Source of the DNA: Streptomyces albus subsp. albus
Lineage (GTDB): Bacteria > Actinomycetota > Actinomycetes > Streptomycetales > Streptomycetaceae
DNA: 64,000 nt
Reading direction: 5' to 3'
Assembly: GCF_000725885.1 (NCBI RefSeq)
Contig: NZ_JODR01000026.1
Location: forward strand, 1-64,000
The translations under genes were made by a program, and so were the position numbers. Below the pieces are notes generated by a model. The model searched no databases, was not told the origin of the DNA, and worked only from the letters and a program-made list of their open reading frames with translations. Within the stretch, counting starts at the first letter, position 1. Each line of letters begins with the position of its first letter. This document shows, piece by piece, positions 52,952 to 61,475 of this stretch.

Positions 52952-54187
52952 ATGGCAGAGCGAGAAGCAGGAGACGTGGACAGTTTCGCCGTGGTCGAGC
53001 GGGCCTTGCGCACCGCCGCCCCGCATGCATTGATGGATGTCGTCGTAAAGGCACTGCGGGAGCGACACGGCGCCCTCGACGCCGAACTGCGCATGGCCGA
53101 CTACGGTATGCGCACCCTCCAGGTGGTCGAGCCGGTCCCCCTCTCGACCGAACCGCTGCGCATCCACGACAGCCCGCAGGGACGCGCGCTGCGAGCCTTC
53201 GAACCGCTCGTACTGCCGGACCGGGAGGCGGACACCGTCACCGTCCACCTGCCGGTGAGCGTACGGGGCGACCGGCTGGGAGTGCTGTCGGTCACCTTTC
53301 CGGGGGATGCCGACACCCGGAGCCTGCTGCCGCACCTGGAAGAGCTGTGCCGGGCACTGGGCCACGAGATCACCGTCGCGGAACGCGACACCGACCTGTA
53401 TCTGCGGGCACGCCGGGCCACCCGGCTCACCCTCGCCGCCGAGATGCAGTGGCAGTTGCTGCCCGGCCGCTCCCTGCGGCGCCGCGAGTTCTCCCTGGGC
53501 GCCCATCTGGAACCGGCCTACTCCACCACCGGCGACAACGTCGACTGGTCCGTCTCGGCGGAACATCTGACGATCGCCGTCGCCAACGGGATGGGCGAGG
53601 GCGTCGAGGCGGCGCTGCTGACCAATCTGGCGGTCAGCGCCATGCGCAACGCCCGCCGTGCCGGGCTGGGCCTCGCCGACCAGGCCGCCCTCACCGACCA
53701 GGCGGTCTACGCGCAGCACCGGGGCCGTGCCCATGTGTCGACAGTGCTGCTCCGGTTCGAGCTGGCCACCGGTGAGGTGGAGGTGGTCGAGGCCGGGTCG
53801 CCGCGCATCTGGCTGCGCCGGGAGGGGAAGGTGGAACCGCTCGTCTTCGACGCGCAGTTGCCGCTGGGCATGTTCGAGGACACCCACTACGTCACCGAGC
53901 ACTTCCGGGTGCGGCCCGGGGACCGGCTGCTGCTGGCCACGGACGGCGTCCACGAGTCGCCGTCCCCGGCCGGCGAACCGTTCGGCGACCAGGCACTGGC
54001 CCGCGCGCTGACCGCCAGCAGGCTGCTGCCCTCGGCCCAGGTGCCCCGCGCCGTCTTCCACGCGCTGACCGAACACCGCAGAGGGCGCCCTCTGGAGGAG
54101 GACGCCCTCATCGTGTGTGTGGACTGGTACGGCCCCCGCACCCCGTCCCCCGGACCGGCCCGGGGCGGCCGGCCGGCGGGCGGGTGA
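52952..54187 (+). CDS. SpoIIE-type PP2C protein with N-terminal sensor region
   Basis: 411 aa. Residues ~30-160 form a GAF-like region, and ~170-395 the SpoIIE fold (LAAEMQWQLLPGRSLRRREF, STTGDNVDWSVSAEHLTIAV, LLATDGVHESPSP). The usual DVMGHG metal motif is NGMGEG: the expected Asp is Asn, so metal binding and phosphatase activity may be weakened. No membrane segment is present. The start is uncertain: ATG 52952 lacks a clear ribosome site and GTG 52976 follows AGGAG by only 2 nt. It ends three bases before the convergent transporter gene. Confidence 0.85.
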   Translation: MAEREAGDVDSFAVVERALRTAAPHALMDVVVKALRERHGALDAELRMADYGMRTLQVVEPVPLSTEPLRIHDSPQGRALRAFEPLVLPDREADTVTVHLPVSVRGDRLGVLSVTFPGDADTRSLLPHLEELCRALGHEITVAERDTDLYLRARRATRLTLAAEMQWQLLPGRSLRRREFSLGAHLEPAYSTTGDNVDWSVSAEHLTIAVANGMGEGVEAALLTNLAVSAMRNARRAGLGLADQAALTDQAVYAQHRGRAHVSTVLLRFELATGEVEVVEAGSPRIWLRREGKVEPLVFDAQLPLGMFEDTHYVTEHFRVRPGDRLLLATDGVHESPSPAGEPFGDQALARALTASRLLPSAQVPRAVFHALTEHRRGRPLEEDALIVCVDWYGPRTPSPGPARGGRPAGG

Positions 54188-54190
54188 GGG

Positions 54191-55609
54191 TCAGCCCCGT
54201 ACGGGGCCCGCGGCGGCGGGCACCGGCCGGCGGGCGAGACGGAAGTCCTGCCGCACCGGGTGGCCGTCGCGGGCCCGGACCCGGGCGACGGCGGCCAGCC
54301 GGTCGGGGCTGGAGGCGATGACGTTGACGAACTCGTCGGGCAGCCCGGCCGCCGCGTACTCGCCGTTGGGGTCCGTGATGGCGCGGACCAGCTCCCGCCC
54401 GTGGGTGCCGGTGACGGTGATGGCCACGCCCTGCACCGGCTCGCCGCGCTCGTCGGTGACCCGGCCGGTGAGGGTGGGTGTCTGCTGCCCCAGGCGGTGG
54501 GTGCGGGGCGGCACCGCGGTGGGCCGGGGCAGCTCGAAGGACGGGTCCTCGACGGGCGGCTCCTCGGCCGCCGGGACCGCCTGCGGCTCCTCGCCGCTCG
54601 CCTCGGCCTCCGCCTCCTTGCGGGCCGCGCGCCGCTCCTTCCAGGCGCCGAGCGCGATGAGAGCCGCACCGGCGACCACCCAGGCGCACAGCACGAGCGC
54701 GTGCCGCCACACGTCCTTGCCGTCGAAGTAGAAGATTCCGCGCAGCGCTTCGATCAGGTTGCCCATCGGCATGATCGGGTGCAGCGCCCGGAAGAAGCCG
54801 GGCACCATCTGGACGGGTATCGCACCGCCGCTGGACGGCATGCTCAGCAGGACGAACAGTCCCATGGCCACACCGGGGAAGAACTGCTTGAAGAATGGCA
54901 CGAGCCCGAAGGAGGTCTGCGCGACGGCCTGGGTCATCAGGAAGATGAGCGGGATCGCCAGCGGTTCGTTCGGGATGACGTCCATGGCCCGTGCCACGAA
55001 GAAGGCGACGACGCTCTCCACGGCGCCGATGCCGACCAGCGTGAGCACCTTCTTGCGCCGCCCGAAGGTCGTGGCCCTCAGCAGCATCATCACGCTCACG
55101 TAGCTGGGGATGGTGCAGGAGAGGACGACGTAGAAGAGACCGGTGCCCATGCCGTCACCCGGTGCGGTGGGTGCGGCCTCGTGGACCTGGAGCTGCCCGC
55201 CGGACTGCTGGGCGACCGCGGTGAAGGTCTTCTGGAGGACCGATTCGAGCGAGTAGCCGTCGGCCTTGGCGACGTACAGCCGGGGGTGCTGGGCGTCCGG
55301 CACATAGGCGGCGGTGGCCTCGCGGCCGGTGACGGCGTCGTGCGCGGCGCGGGCGTCGGGGACCTGGTGGATGTCGAAGGCGCCGGGGCTCTTCTTCTCC
55401 AGCGCCTGTTCGAGCTGGGGCGCGGTGGGCCCCGCCACGGCCACGTCCACGTGGTGCGGCACCGGGTTGTGGAAGGGCAGCAGGTAGCAGACGAGGAAGC
55501 CGGTGAAGAAGAACGCCGGGAACCAGAGCGTCTCCGCCAGCGTGCGCACCGTCACGCGGAGCGGTGAGGGGCCGCCCGCGCTCTCCGGTTCCGCCTTGTG
55601 TTCCGCCAT
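54191..55609 (-). CDS. DUF3533/YhgE-like membrane protein with carboxypeptidase-regulatory-like tail
   Basis: 472 aa. One N-terminal membrane helix (~30-48), a soluble external domain and about five further helices (190-400) resemble ABC-2-type YhgE/Pip or SNG1-like (DUF3533) proteins, which take part in export or drug tolerance. The C-terminal ~90 residues (TPTLTGRVTDERGEPVQGVA, VTGTHGRELVRAITDPNGEY) form a carboxypeptidase-regulatory-like beta domain, an unusual addition. ATG 55609 has GGAGG 12 nt upstream. A TetR gene is divergent. Confidence 0.82.
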   Translation of the reverse strand: MAEHKAEPESAGGPSPLRVTVRTLAETLWFPAFFFTGFLVCYLLPFHNPVPHHVDVAVAGPTAPQLEQALEKKSPGAFDIHQVPDARAAHDAVTGREATAAYVPDAQHPRLYVAKADGYSLESVLQKTFTAVAQQSGGQLQVHEAAPTAPGDGMGTGLFYVVLSCTIPSYVSVMMLLRATTFGRRKKVLTLVGIGAVESVVAFFVARAMDVIPNEPLAIPLIFLMTQAVAQTSFGLVPFFKQFFPGVAMGLFVLLSMPSSGGAIPVQMVPGFFRALHPIMPMGNLIEALRGIFYFDGKDVWRHALVLCAWVVAGAALIALGAWKERRAARKEAEAEASGEEPQAVPAAEEPPVEDPSFELPRPTAVPPRTHRLGQQTPTLTGRVTDERGEPVQGVAITVTGTHGRELVRAITDPNGEYAAAGLPDEFVNVIASSPDRLAAVARVRARDGHPVRQDFRLARRPVPAAAGPVRG

Positions 55610-55713
55610 GGACAGGGTCCGCCTCCCTAGGTACGGGCGATGAGCGAGGTGCCGCCGTGTTGCGGCGGGACAGAGCGTTGGCACACCCATGGGATGCATG
55701 GCATGGCCAATGA

Positions 55714-55762
55714 TTAGCAACGCTAACAGAAAGATGCAGTGCTGCAAAAATGCACTACTGTA
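55714..55762. promoter_or_regulatory. Two inverted repeats between the transporter and TetR
   Basis: TTAGC-AAC-GCTAA (55714-55726) and a looser AGTGC / GCACT repeat (55738-55756) lie in the 208-base divergent region. Either could be the TetR operator controlling both genes. Confidence 0.5.
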
Positions 55763-55817
55763 GAAAGCGCCAGGCAGGCCGGGCAGGGACCCGCGACGAG
55801 TGATCGGGAGCACACAG

Positions 55818-56456
55818 ATGGCCGCCCAGACCGCCGAAGCCGCCCAGGGGCTGCGGGAGCGCAAGAAACTGGAGACCCGCTCGGCACTCCGCGCCGCAGC
55901 CGTACGGCTGTATCTGGAGCGCGGGCCGGCCGACGTCACGGTCCACGACATCTGCGAAGCCGCCGGCGTCTCCCCGCGCACCTTCTTCAACTACTTCGAG
56001 ACCAAGGACGACGCCGTCTTCGACTGGGACAACCGGCTCACCGGCCAGCTCGTCGACCTGCTGACCGCCCGCCCCGCGCACGAGGCCCCACTGGAGGCCC
56101 TGCACCACACACTGCGCACCGCCATCCCCGCCCTGGTCGCCGACGCCGGCTGGCGCGAGCGCCGCAAACTCCTGGGCGCCCACCCCGAGTTGGTGCGCAA
56201 ACTCGTGCACAGCAACAGCCACATGTCCGAAGCCCTCTCGGACGCCGTCGCCGCCCGCACCGGACTGTCCGCCGACGCCCTCTACCCCCGCCTCGTCGCC
56301 GGCGCCGCCATCACCGTGCTGCGCTCGGCGATCCGTGCCTGGGACCCCGAGTCCTCCACCGAGGAACTGCTGGCCATGCTCGACTCGTGCTTCGCCTCGG
56401 TCGCCGCGGGCCTGCCCGAACCTCCCGGCGACGACCCGGCACGGCCCGGGGGCTGA
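55818..56456 (+). CDS. TetR-family regulator
   Basis: 212 aa. The N-terminal DNA-binding domain is AAVRLYLERGPADVTVHDIC then AAGVSPRTFFNYFETKDDAV. The C-terminal helical domain has LLGAHPELVRKLVHSN, similar to actinobacterial TetR_C regulators of efflux. ATG 55818 has GGGAG 7 nt upstream; a GTG at 55800 lacks one. Divergence from the membrane transporter suggests it represses it. Confidence 0.93.
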   Translation: MAAQTAEAAQGLRERKKLETRSALRAAAVRLYLERGPADVTVHDICEAAGVSPRTFFNYFETKDDAVFDWDNRLTGQLVDLLTARPAHEAPLEALHHTLRTAIPALVADAGWRERRKLLGAHPELVRKLVHSNSHMSEALSDAVAARTGLSADALYPRLVAGAAITVLRSAIRAWDPESSTEELLAMLDSCFASVAAGLPEPPGDDPARPGG

Positions 56457-56475
56457 AACACATCCGGCCGCTCGC

Positions 56476-56532
56476 CCCGCTCTCCGGCCCGCCCCTCCCG
56501 GCGGAAACGGCGAGGGCGGGCCGGAGAGCGGG
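56476..56532. terminator. 19-bp perfect terminator hairpin
   Basis: A 19-bp stem (CCCGCTCTCCGGCCCGCCC, right arm 56514-56532) begins 20 bases after the TetR stop. It may also stop the convergent 63-aa gene transcript. Confidence 0.9.
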
Positions 56533-56592
56533 AGAGGGCGCAACGAGGATGTCCGCTCTACAGGTGCGGCGAGGCCGTAAAGTGCGTCGGCT

Positions 56593-56784
56593 TCACGAAT
56601 GCCGCTGGATCCAGTAGGCGAGGGCGGTCGCGGTGCCCGTCCCGTGGGCCGTGCCGCGCAGTGGGCGGGCGGTGGCCGGCCGGCGGAAGCGGTACCCACG
56701 TCCGCGCCGCCCTCCGGCCGGACCGTCGTCCCGGATCGCCGCTGCGCCGGGCAGGTGGGTGCGCGAGGGCTTACGCTCCATCAT
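56593..56784 (-). CDS. Small basic peptide of unknown function
   Basis: 63 aa, Arg/Gly-rich (MMERKPSRTHLPGAAAIRDD, GGRRGRGYRFRRP) with a C-terminus TATALAYWIQRHS. AAGGA lies 7 nt before ATG 56784. It is third in line after the sigma-like and 236-aa genes on the same strand, about 100 bases downstream. No signal peptide or known family is seen. It could be a ribosome-associated or precursor peptide. Confidence 0.5.
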   Translation of the reverse strand: MMERKPSRTHLPGAAAIRDDGPAGGRRGRGYRFRRPATARPLRGTAHGTGTATALAYWIQRHS

Positions 56785-56884
56785 GGAGGCGTCCTTTCGG
56801 GGGCGTTCTCGTTGGGAGAGGAGCCCGCCGGCGGTCCGTGGCCTCGGAAACCCGAGACCGCCGGGCGGGCTGCTCGACGACTGC

Positions 56885-57595
56885 CTAGACCGACTCCTGG
56901 AGCCGCAGGGCCAGTTCACGGTCGGGCCGGCACACCAGGACCTCGTCGGCGTTGCCGATGGCGGCGAGCCGGTCGACCTCGTGGGTCAGCGCGTGCACGG
57001 GGCTACGCGCCAGCTTCCCGTGCCGCCACTCCCAGGCGGCGAACCGCCGGGTGGCGCGGACGAAATCCGCGTCCAGGGTCTCGGGGGTGTCCATGGTGCT
57101 CAGCATCTGGAGCCAGTGCTCGGCCTCCGGCATCTCGCCCCGCCCCAGGTGGTGGAGGTGGAGACAGAAAGCCGCGATGCCCTTGCCCGCCCCGGCGGCG
57201 AACTGCCACCAGAACTGGGCGCTCTCATGGTGCCGGGCCTTGTGCAGCATGCAGGCGAAGACGTGGGCGCCGTCCACGTCGATCTCGGCGAGGTCGCTCA
57301 CGCGCACCAGGAGCATCCAGTCGTCCGCCGTCCCGCCGGCCGGCTCCCTCCGTCCGATCGCCTCGGCGAGTCGCTCCACCTGCTCGGCGGCGCCGGGCTG
57401 GTCGAGCCCCCAGCCCACCACGACCCTCAGCTGCTGGCCGGCCGCGGTGGGCAGATCGGCCAGCGGTGTGGTGTACCCGGCGTCCCGGGCCAGCCGGCGC
57501 AGTGCGGCGGCCTCGTCGAACGTCCGCTTCTCGGCGCGCAGCGCCCGGCCCAGCGAGGCCAGCATGGCGTCGACACGGGCGGGTTCGGTGCTCAC
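56885..57595 (-). CDS. Protein of unknown function in sigma-factor operon
   Basis: 236 aa, largely helical, with repeat-like segments (VFACMLHKARHHESAQFWWQ, AAFCLHLHHLGRGEMPEAEH, WLQMLSTMD) reminiscent of TPR-type helices. It starts at GTG 57595, overlapping the stop of the sigma-like gene (GTGA), so the two are translationally coupled. A partner or regulatory role for the sigma factor is likely; the mechanism is unknown. Confidence 0.8.
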   Translation of the reverse strand: MSTEPARVDAMLASLGRALRAEKRTFDEAAALRRLARDAGYTTPLADLPTAAGQQLRVVVGWGLDQPGAAEQVERLAEAIGRREPAGGTADDWMLLVRVSDLAEIDVDGAHVFACMLHKARHHESAQFWWQFAAGAGKGIAAFCLHLHHLGRGEMPEAEHWLQMLSTMDTPETLDADFVRATRRFAAWEWRHGKLARSPVHALTHEVDRLAAIGNADEVLVCRPDRELALRLQESV

Positions 57596-58122
57596 TTCGC
57601 ATCCCCCTCGTGTTTGAGATACGTGGAGACGACCGGCTCCAGACGCTCTCTGGCCTTGCGGCAGTGGTAGTCGACGGTGCGCTTGGTCACGCCCAGGTAC
57701 CAGGCGACCTTGCCGGTGTCGACGTTCATCACCTGCCGCAGCACGATGGCGTCGAACTGGCGCGGTGGCAGCTTCCGCAGCGCACGGTAGAGGCCGATCT
57801 CCTCCGCCGGCTCCAGGTGGGAGAGCTCGTGCCGGATGGATTTCAGCTGCTGGGAGATCACCGTCTTGCGGAAGATCGCCCAGATGTCCGCCTGCATGTT
57901 GCTCGACTCCAGCAGTTCGTCCCAGAGGTTGAGGATCTCCGGGAAGGCACGGTGGACCGTCTCCTCGGCGGCCTCCCAACTGCCCGACACCAGACGGGCG
58001 AACTCGTGGAAGTCCTCCTGGTTGGCCACCCACAGCGCCTCGAATTCCAGCGGCAGCGGCCTCGTCATCACCTCCGACGCAATCGGTCTGAAGGTGTCGT
58101 TCGGATGGGCATCTTCTGTCAT
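57592..58122 (-). CDS. ECF-like RNA polymerase sigma factor
   Basis: 176 aa. Residues ~25-95 look like sigma region 2 (EALWVANQEDFHEFARLVSG, AEETVHRAFPEILNLWDELL) and residues ~115-170 are region 4 (LPPRQFDAIVLRQVMNVDTG, VAWYLGVTKRTVDYHCRKAR). It directs RNA polymerase to a small regulon. No anti-sigma gene with a zinc HxxxCxxC motif is adjacent; the coupled 236-aa protein may fill that role. A long upstream region (58123-58614) holds the promoter. Confidence 0.85.
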   Translation of the reverse strand: MTEDAHPNDTFRPIASEVMTRPLPLEFEALWVANQEDFHEFARLVSGSWEAAEETVHRAFPEILNLWDELLESSNMQADIWAIFRKTVISQQLKSIRHELSHLEPAEEIGLYRALRKLPPRQFDAIVLRQVMNVDTGKVAWYLGVTKRTVDYHCRKARERLEPVVSTYLKHEGDAK

Positions 58123-58363
58123 GGGATCTCTTCATCGAGAGGTGGTGGCGACAACGGTTGACCAAGTCACGACGTGTCGCGTTCGGTTGGCGACTACTCA
58201 ACCCCTGAAAACCGGGGGACACGCATGCGCCGGGAAAATGCGAATCACACTCTGAATCCGGCAGAGAGCACACGGTGACGGCACTACTGCGCGGTAACAG
58301 CGCGTGAGCTGGGGACTCAACACCGAATCGCACCGCGGTCCACACCTTCAACGGCGCAGAAAT

Positions 58364-58377
58364 GTGGCGCACGTCAC
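58364..58377. promoter_or_regulatory. Possible Crp-type site
   Basis: GTGGCGCACGTCAC fits GTG(N6)GNCAC, the pattern described for Streptomyces Crp. It lies about 240 bases upstream of the sigma-like start in a 492-base region (58123-58614) that holds no gene I can support. A short match may be due to chance. Confidence 0.3.
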
Positions 58378-58614
58378 GGCACATTCGGGTGTGAGCGCCG
58401 CATCCGCCGCACCCGTCACATCGCGGCGGACGACACCCGGCCCTCTCACCGCCCCACCGGCCTGCCCCGTACCCGCCTCGTACCCCGCCCCGTGCCCCGC
58501 TCCGGGCCCGCTCCGGGCGTGACACCGGCCCGCTCGTGCACACACCGATCGATCCCGTGAGCACTCCGGTCCGTTCCGGGCACAACCGGCCATCGGCGAA
58601 CGGCAGAGGACCGG

Positions 58615-59682
58615 TCAGCGACCGCCCAGGGCCTGCTCCAGGTCGTACCGGACCGGCTGTTCCAGCTGTTCGTACGTGCACGAGCGCGGGTCCCGGTCCG
58701 GCCGCCAGCGGCGGAAGAGGACCGTGTGCCGGAACCGTTCGCCCTCCATGTGGTCGTAGGCCACCTCGCACACCCACTCTGGCCGCAACGGCACCCAGGA
58801 GGCGTCCTTGCCGCCGCTCCACCGGCTGGGCGCCCCCGGCATCCGCCCTTCCTCGTGCGCCGCGGCGTCCTCCCACCGCGCCCACGGGTGCTCCTCGGGG
58901 TGGTCCATGCGCAGCGGTGCCAGCCGTTCCATCAGCTCCCGTCTGCGCGCGGCCGGGAACGAGGACGAAGCCCCCACGTACTGGAGGGCCCCCGCGGTGT
59001 CGTAGAGGCCCAGCAGCAGGGAGCCCAGCGCCTCGGGCCCGCTCTTGTGCGGGCGCAGCCCGGCCAGTACGCAGTCCGCGGTGCGCTCGTGCTTGACCTT
59101 CAGCATCACCCGCTCCCCCGGCCGGTAGGGCAGCTCGGGCCGCTTGGCCACCACCCCGTCGAGCCCCGCCCCCTCGTAGTGCGCGAACCAGTCGCGGGCC
59201 ACCGCGCTGCTGTAGGTCACCGGCGCCAGATGGAGCGGCGGCCGGGTGCCGCCCAGCGCCCGCTCCAGCAGCCGGCGCCGCTCGGACAGCGGACGGCCCG
59301 TCACGTCGTCCTCGTCCAGCGCCAGCAGGTCGAAGGCCACATAGGAGACCGGGGTCCGCTCCGCCAGCAGCCGCACCCGGGAGGCGGCCGGATGGATGCG
59401 CTGCTGGAGCGCCTCGAAGTCGAGCCGGCCGCCCAGCGGCAGCACGATCTCCCCGTCCAGCACGCACCGCCGCGGGGCCCGCGCCCGCAGCCCCTCGACC
59501 AGTTCGGGGAAGTAGCGCACCAGGGACTTTCCGGTGCGGCTGATCAGTTCCACCTCGTCACCGTCCCGGAAGACCAGGCAGCGGAAGCCGTCCCACTTCG
59601 CCTCGTACTGCATGCCCTCGGGGAGGTCGGACACGGGCTTGGCGAGCATCGGCTTGACGGGTGGCAGCACCGGAAGGTCCAC
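58615..59682 (-). CDS. ATP-dependent DNA ligase (LigC-like)
   Basis: 355 aa. The nucleotidyltransferase motif I EAKWDGFRCLVF has the adenylated Lys near residue 30, LDGEIVLP and LDGVVAKRPELPYRPGER follow, and VMLKVKHERTADCVL is motif V. A short OB-fold C-terminus ends the protein. It lacks the polymerase and nuclease domains of full LigD, matching the small LigC group that supports repair and NHEJ. GTG 59682 is inferred from family length; its ribosome site is weak. It is divergent from a second ligase. Confidence 0.92.
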   Translation of the reverse strand: MDLPVLPPVKPMLAKPVSDLPEGMQYEAKWDGFRCLVFRDGDEVELISRTGKSLVRYFPELVEGLRARAPRRCVLDGEIVLPLGGRLDFEALQQRIHPAASRVRLLAERTPVSYVAFDLLALDEDDVTGRPLSERRRLLERALGGTRPPLHLAPVTYSSAVARDWFAHYEGAGLDGVVAKRPELPYRPGERVMLKVKHERTADCVLAGLRPHKSGPEALGSLLLGLYDTAGALQYVGASSSFPAARRRELMERLAPLRMDHPEEHPWARWEDAAAHEEGRMPGAPSRWSGGKDASWVPLRPEWVCEVAYDHMEGERFRHTVLFRRWRPDRDPRSCTYEQLEQPVRYDLEQALGGR

Positions 59683-59776
59683 GTTTTCGATTCTGCGCCG
59701 CCCCCGCGTCCCCCGCACGGCCGGAGCCGTCCGCCCCCGCCGGGTGGCATCCGTCCCGGATGGGTACCGGGGGGCC

Positions 59777-61312
59777 ATGCTGCTGGCACAGATCGCGCGG
59801 ACGTCGGCCCGGATCGCCGACGCACCGGGCCGCAACGAGAAGGTCGCGCTGCTCGCCGAACTCTTCCGGCAGGCCGAACCCGGCGAGGTGCCCGTCGTCG
59901 TCACCTATCTGGCCGGCCGGCTCCCGCAGCGCCGCACCGGAGTGGGCTGGAGCACGCTGCGGGAGCTGCCGCCGCCCGCCGCCGGACCCTCGCTGACCAT
60001 CACGGACGTGGACCGCGCCTTCAGCGGACTGGCCCGGGTGAGCGGCAAGGGCGCCCAGGCGGAACGGAAGCGGCAGCTCGACGCCCTGATGAGCGCGGCC
60101 ACCGAGGACGAGCAGCACTTCCTGGTCCGGCTGCTCGGCGGTGAACTGCGGCAGGGCGCACTGGACGCGTTCGCGGTGGAGGGGCTGGCCGCCGCCGTCG
60201 GTGCGGAGCCGGGCGAGGTGCGGCGTGCGGTGATGCTCGGCGGCTCGCTGGGCGCCGTCGCGGAGGCGCTGCTCGCCGAGGGCCCGCCCGCGCTCTCCCG
60301 CTTCCGGCTGGAGGTGGGGCGCCCCGTACTGCCGATGCTGGCGCACACCGCCGGGGAACTGGACGAGGCGCTGGACAAGCTGGGGCCGTGCGCGGTGGAG
60401 GAGAAGCTGGACGGCATCCGGGTGCAGGTCCACAAGGACGGCGACCGGGTACGCGTCTACACCCGCACCCTGGAGGAGATCACCGACCGGCTGCCCGAGG
60501 CCGCCGAGGTGGTCCGCGAGGCCGGGGCAGGACAGCTGGTGCTGGACGGGGAGGTCATCGCACTGGCGGACGACGGCTGGCCGCGCCCCTTCCAGGAGGT
60601 GTCGGGCCGGGTGGCCTCCCGGCTGGACGTGGCGGCGGCCAGCAGCGAGCTGCCGCTGCATCCCGTCTTCTTCGACGTGCTGTACCTGGACGGCCGGGAC
60701 CTGCTGGACCTGCCGTCGGTGGAGCGGCACGCCGCGCTGGCCGGGGTACTGCCCCAGGAGCGGCGGGTGCGCAGGGTGACGGTGTGCGACCCGGCGGACC
60801 GGGAGGCGCGCTCCGCGGCCCGCGCGTTCGCCGAGGAGGTACTGGCCCGCGGTCACGAGGGCGTCGTCGTCAAGGCGCTGGACGCGGCGTACTCGGCGGG
60901 CCGGCGCGGCGCCTCGTGGCTGAAGGTGAAACCGGTGCACACGCTCGATCTGGTGGTGCTGGGCGCCGAGTGGGGGCACGGACGGCGGGCCGGCAAACTG
61001 TCCAACCTGCATCTGGGCGCCCGGCGGGCCGACGGCACCTTCGCGATGCTGGGCAAGACGTTCAAGGGCCTGACGGACGCGGTGCTGGCCTGGCAGACCG
61101 AAAGGCTGCGCGGGCTGGCGGTCGCGGAGGAGCCGTGGGGCGTGGTGGTGCGGCCGGAGCAGGTGGTGGAGATCGCCTTCGACGGGGTGCAGCGCTCCAC
61201 CCGCTACCCGGAGGGCGTCACGCTGCGGTTCGCGCGGGTGGTGCGGTACCGGGACGACAAGCGGCCCGAGGAGGCCGACACGGTGGAGGCGGTCACGGCC
61301 CTGCTGCGGTGA
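59777..61312 (+). CDS. ligB: ATP-dependent DNA ligase (LigB-like)
   Basis: 511 aa. The N-terminal ~180-residue DNA-binding domain (ALLAELFRQAEPGEVPVVVT, GALDAFAVEGLAAAVG) precedes the adenylation domain, with motif I VEEKLDGIRVQVHKDGDRV (Lys near 213), LDGEVIALADDG and GHEGVVVKAL, then an OB-fold ending EIAFDGVQRSTRYPEGVTLR. The layout and size match LigB of mycobacteria. GGGGGG lies just before ATG 59777. It seals nicks in repair. Confidence 0.94.
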   Translation: MLLAQIARTSARIADAPGRNEKVALLAELFRQAEPGEVPVVVTYLAGRLPQRRTGVGWSTLRELPPPAAGPSLTITDVDRAFSGLARVSGKGAQAERKRQLDALMSAATEDEQHFLVRLLGGELRQGALDAFAVEGLAAAVGAEPGEVRRAVMLGGSLGAVAEALLAEGPPALSRFRLEVGRPVLPMLAHTAGELDEALDKLGPCAVEEKLDGIRVQVHKDGDRVRVYTRTLEEITDRLPEAAEVVREAGAGQLVLDGEVIALADDGWPRPFQEVSGRVASRLDVAAASSELPLHPVFFDVLYLDGRDLLDLPSVERHAALAGVLPQERRVRRVTVCDPADREARSAARAFAEEVLARGHEGVVVKALDAAYSAGRRGASWLKVKPVHTLDLVVLGAEWGHGRRAGKLSNLHLGARRADGTFAMLGKTFKGLTDAVLAWQTERLRGLAVAEEPWGVVVRPEQVVEIAFDGVQRSTRYPEGVTLRFARVVRYRDDKRPEEADTVEAVTALLR

Positions 61313-61475
61313 GCGGTGACCGCCGGTGGTCGCCGCTGACGGTCACCGCTGGGCGGTGCTGACGGGTGACCGCCGGGCGGCGCTGGCCGGTCACCGCTGA
61401 GGCTGCGCCGACAGGTGACGGCCGGGGCTGTGTGCCGACCGGTCACCGCTGCAGCGGTGCCGACCGGTCACCGCT
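61313..61475. repeat. Imperfect repeats after ligB
   Basis: The 10-mer GGTCACCGCT occurs four times (61341, 61389, 61441, 61466), interleaved with the related GGTGACCGCC/GGTGACGGCC and with an inverted AGCGGTGAC at 61312-61320. The copies form overlapping hairpins between the ligase and the convergent HIT gene; the last copy runs into the HIT coding end. Confidence 0.7.

Noticed and set aside
54191..55990. Extension of the transporter gene to 599 codons
   Set aside because: The extension overlaps the TetR gene and its promoter; the internal ATG 55609 fits the membrane-anchor start.
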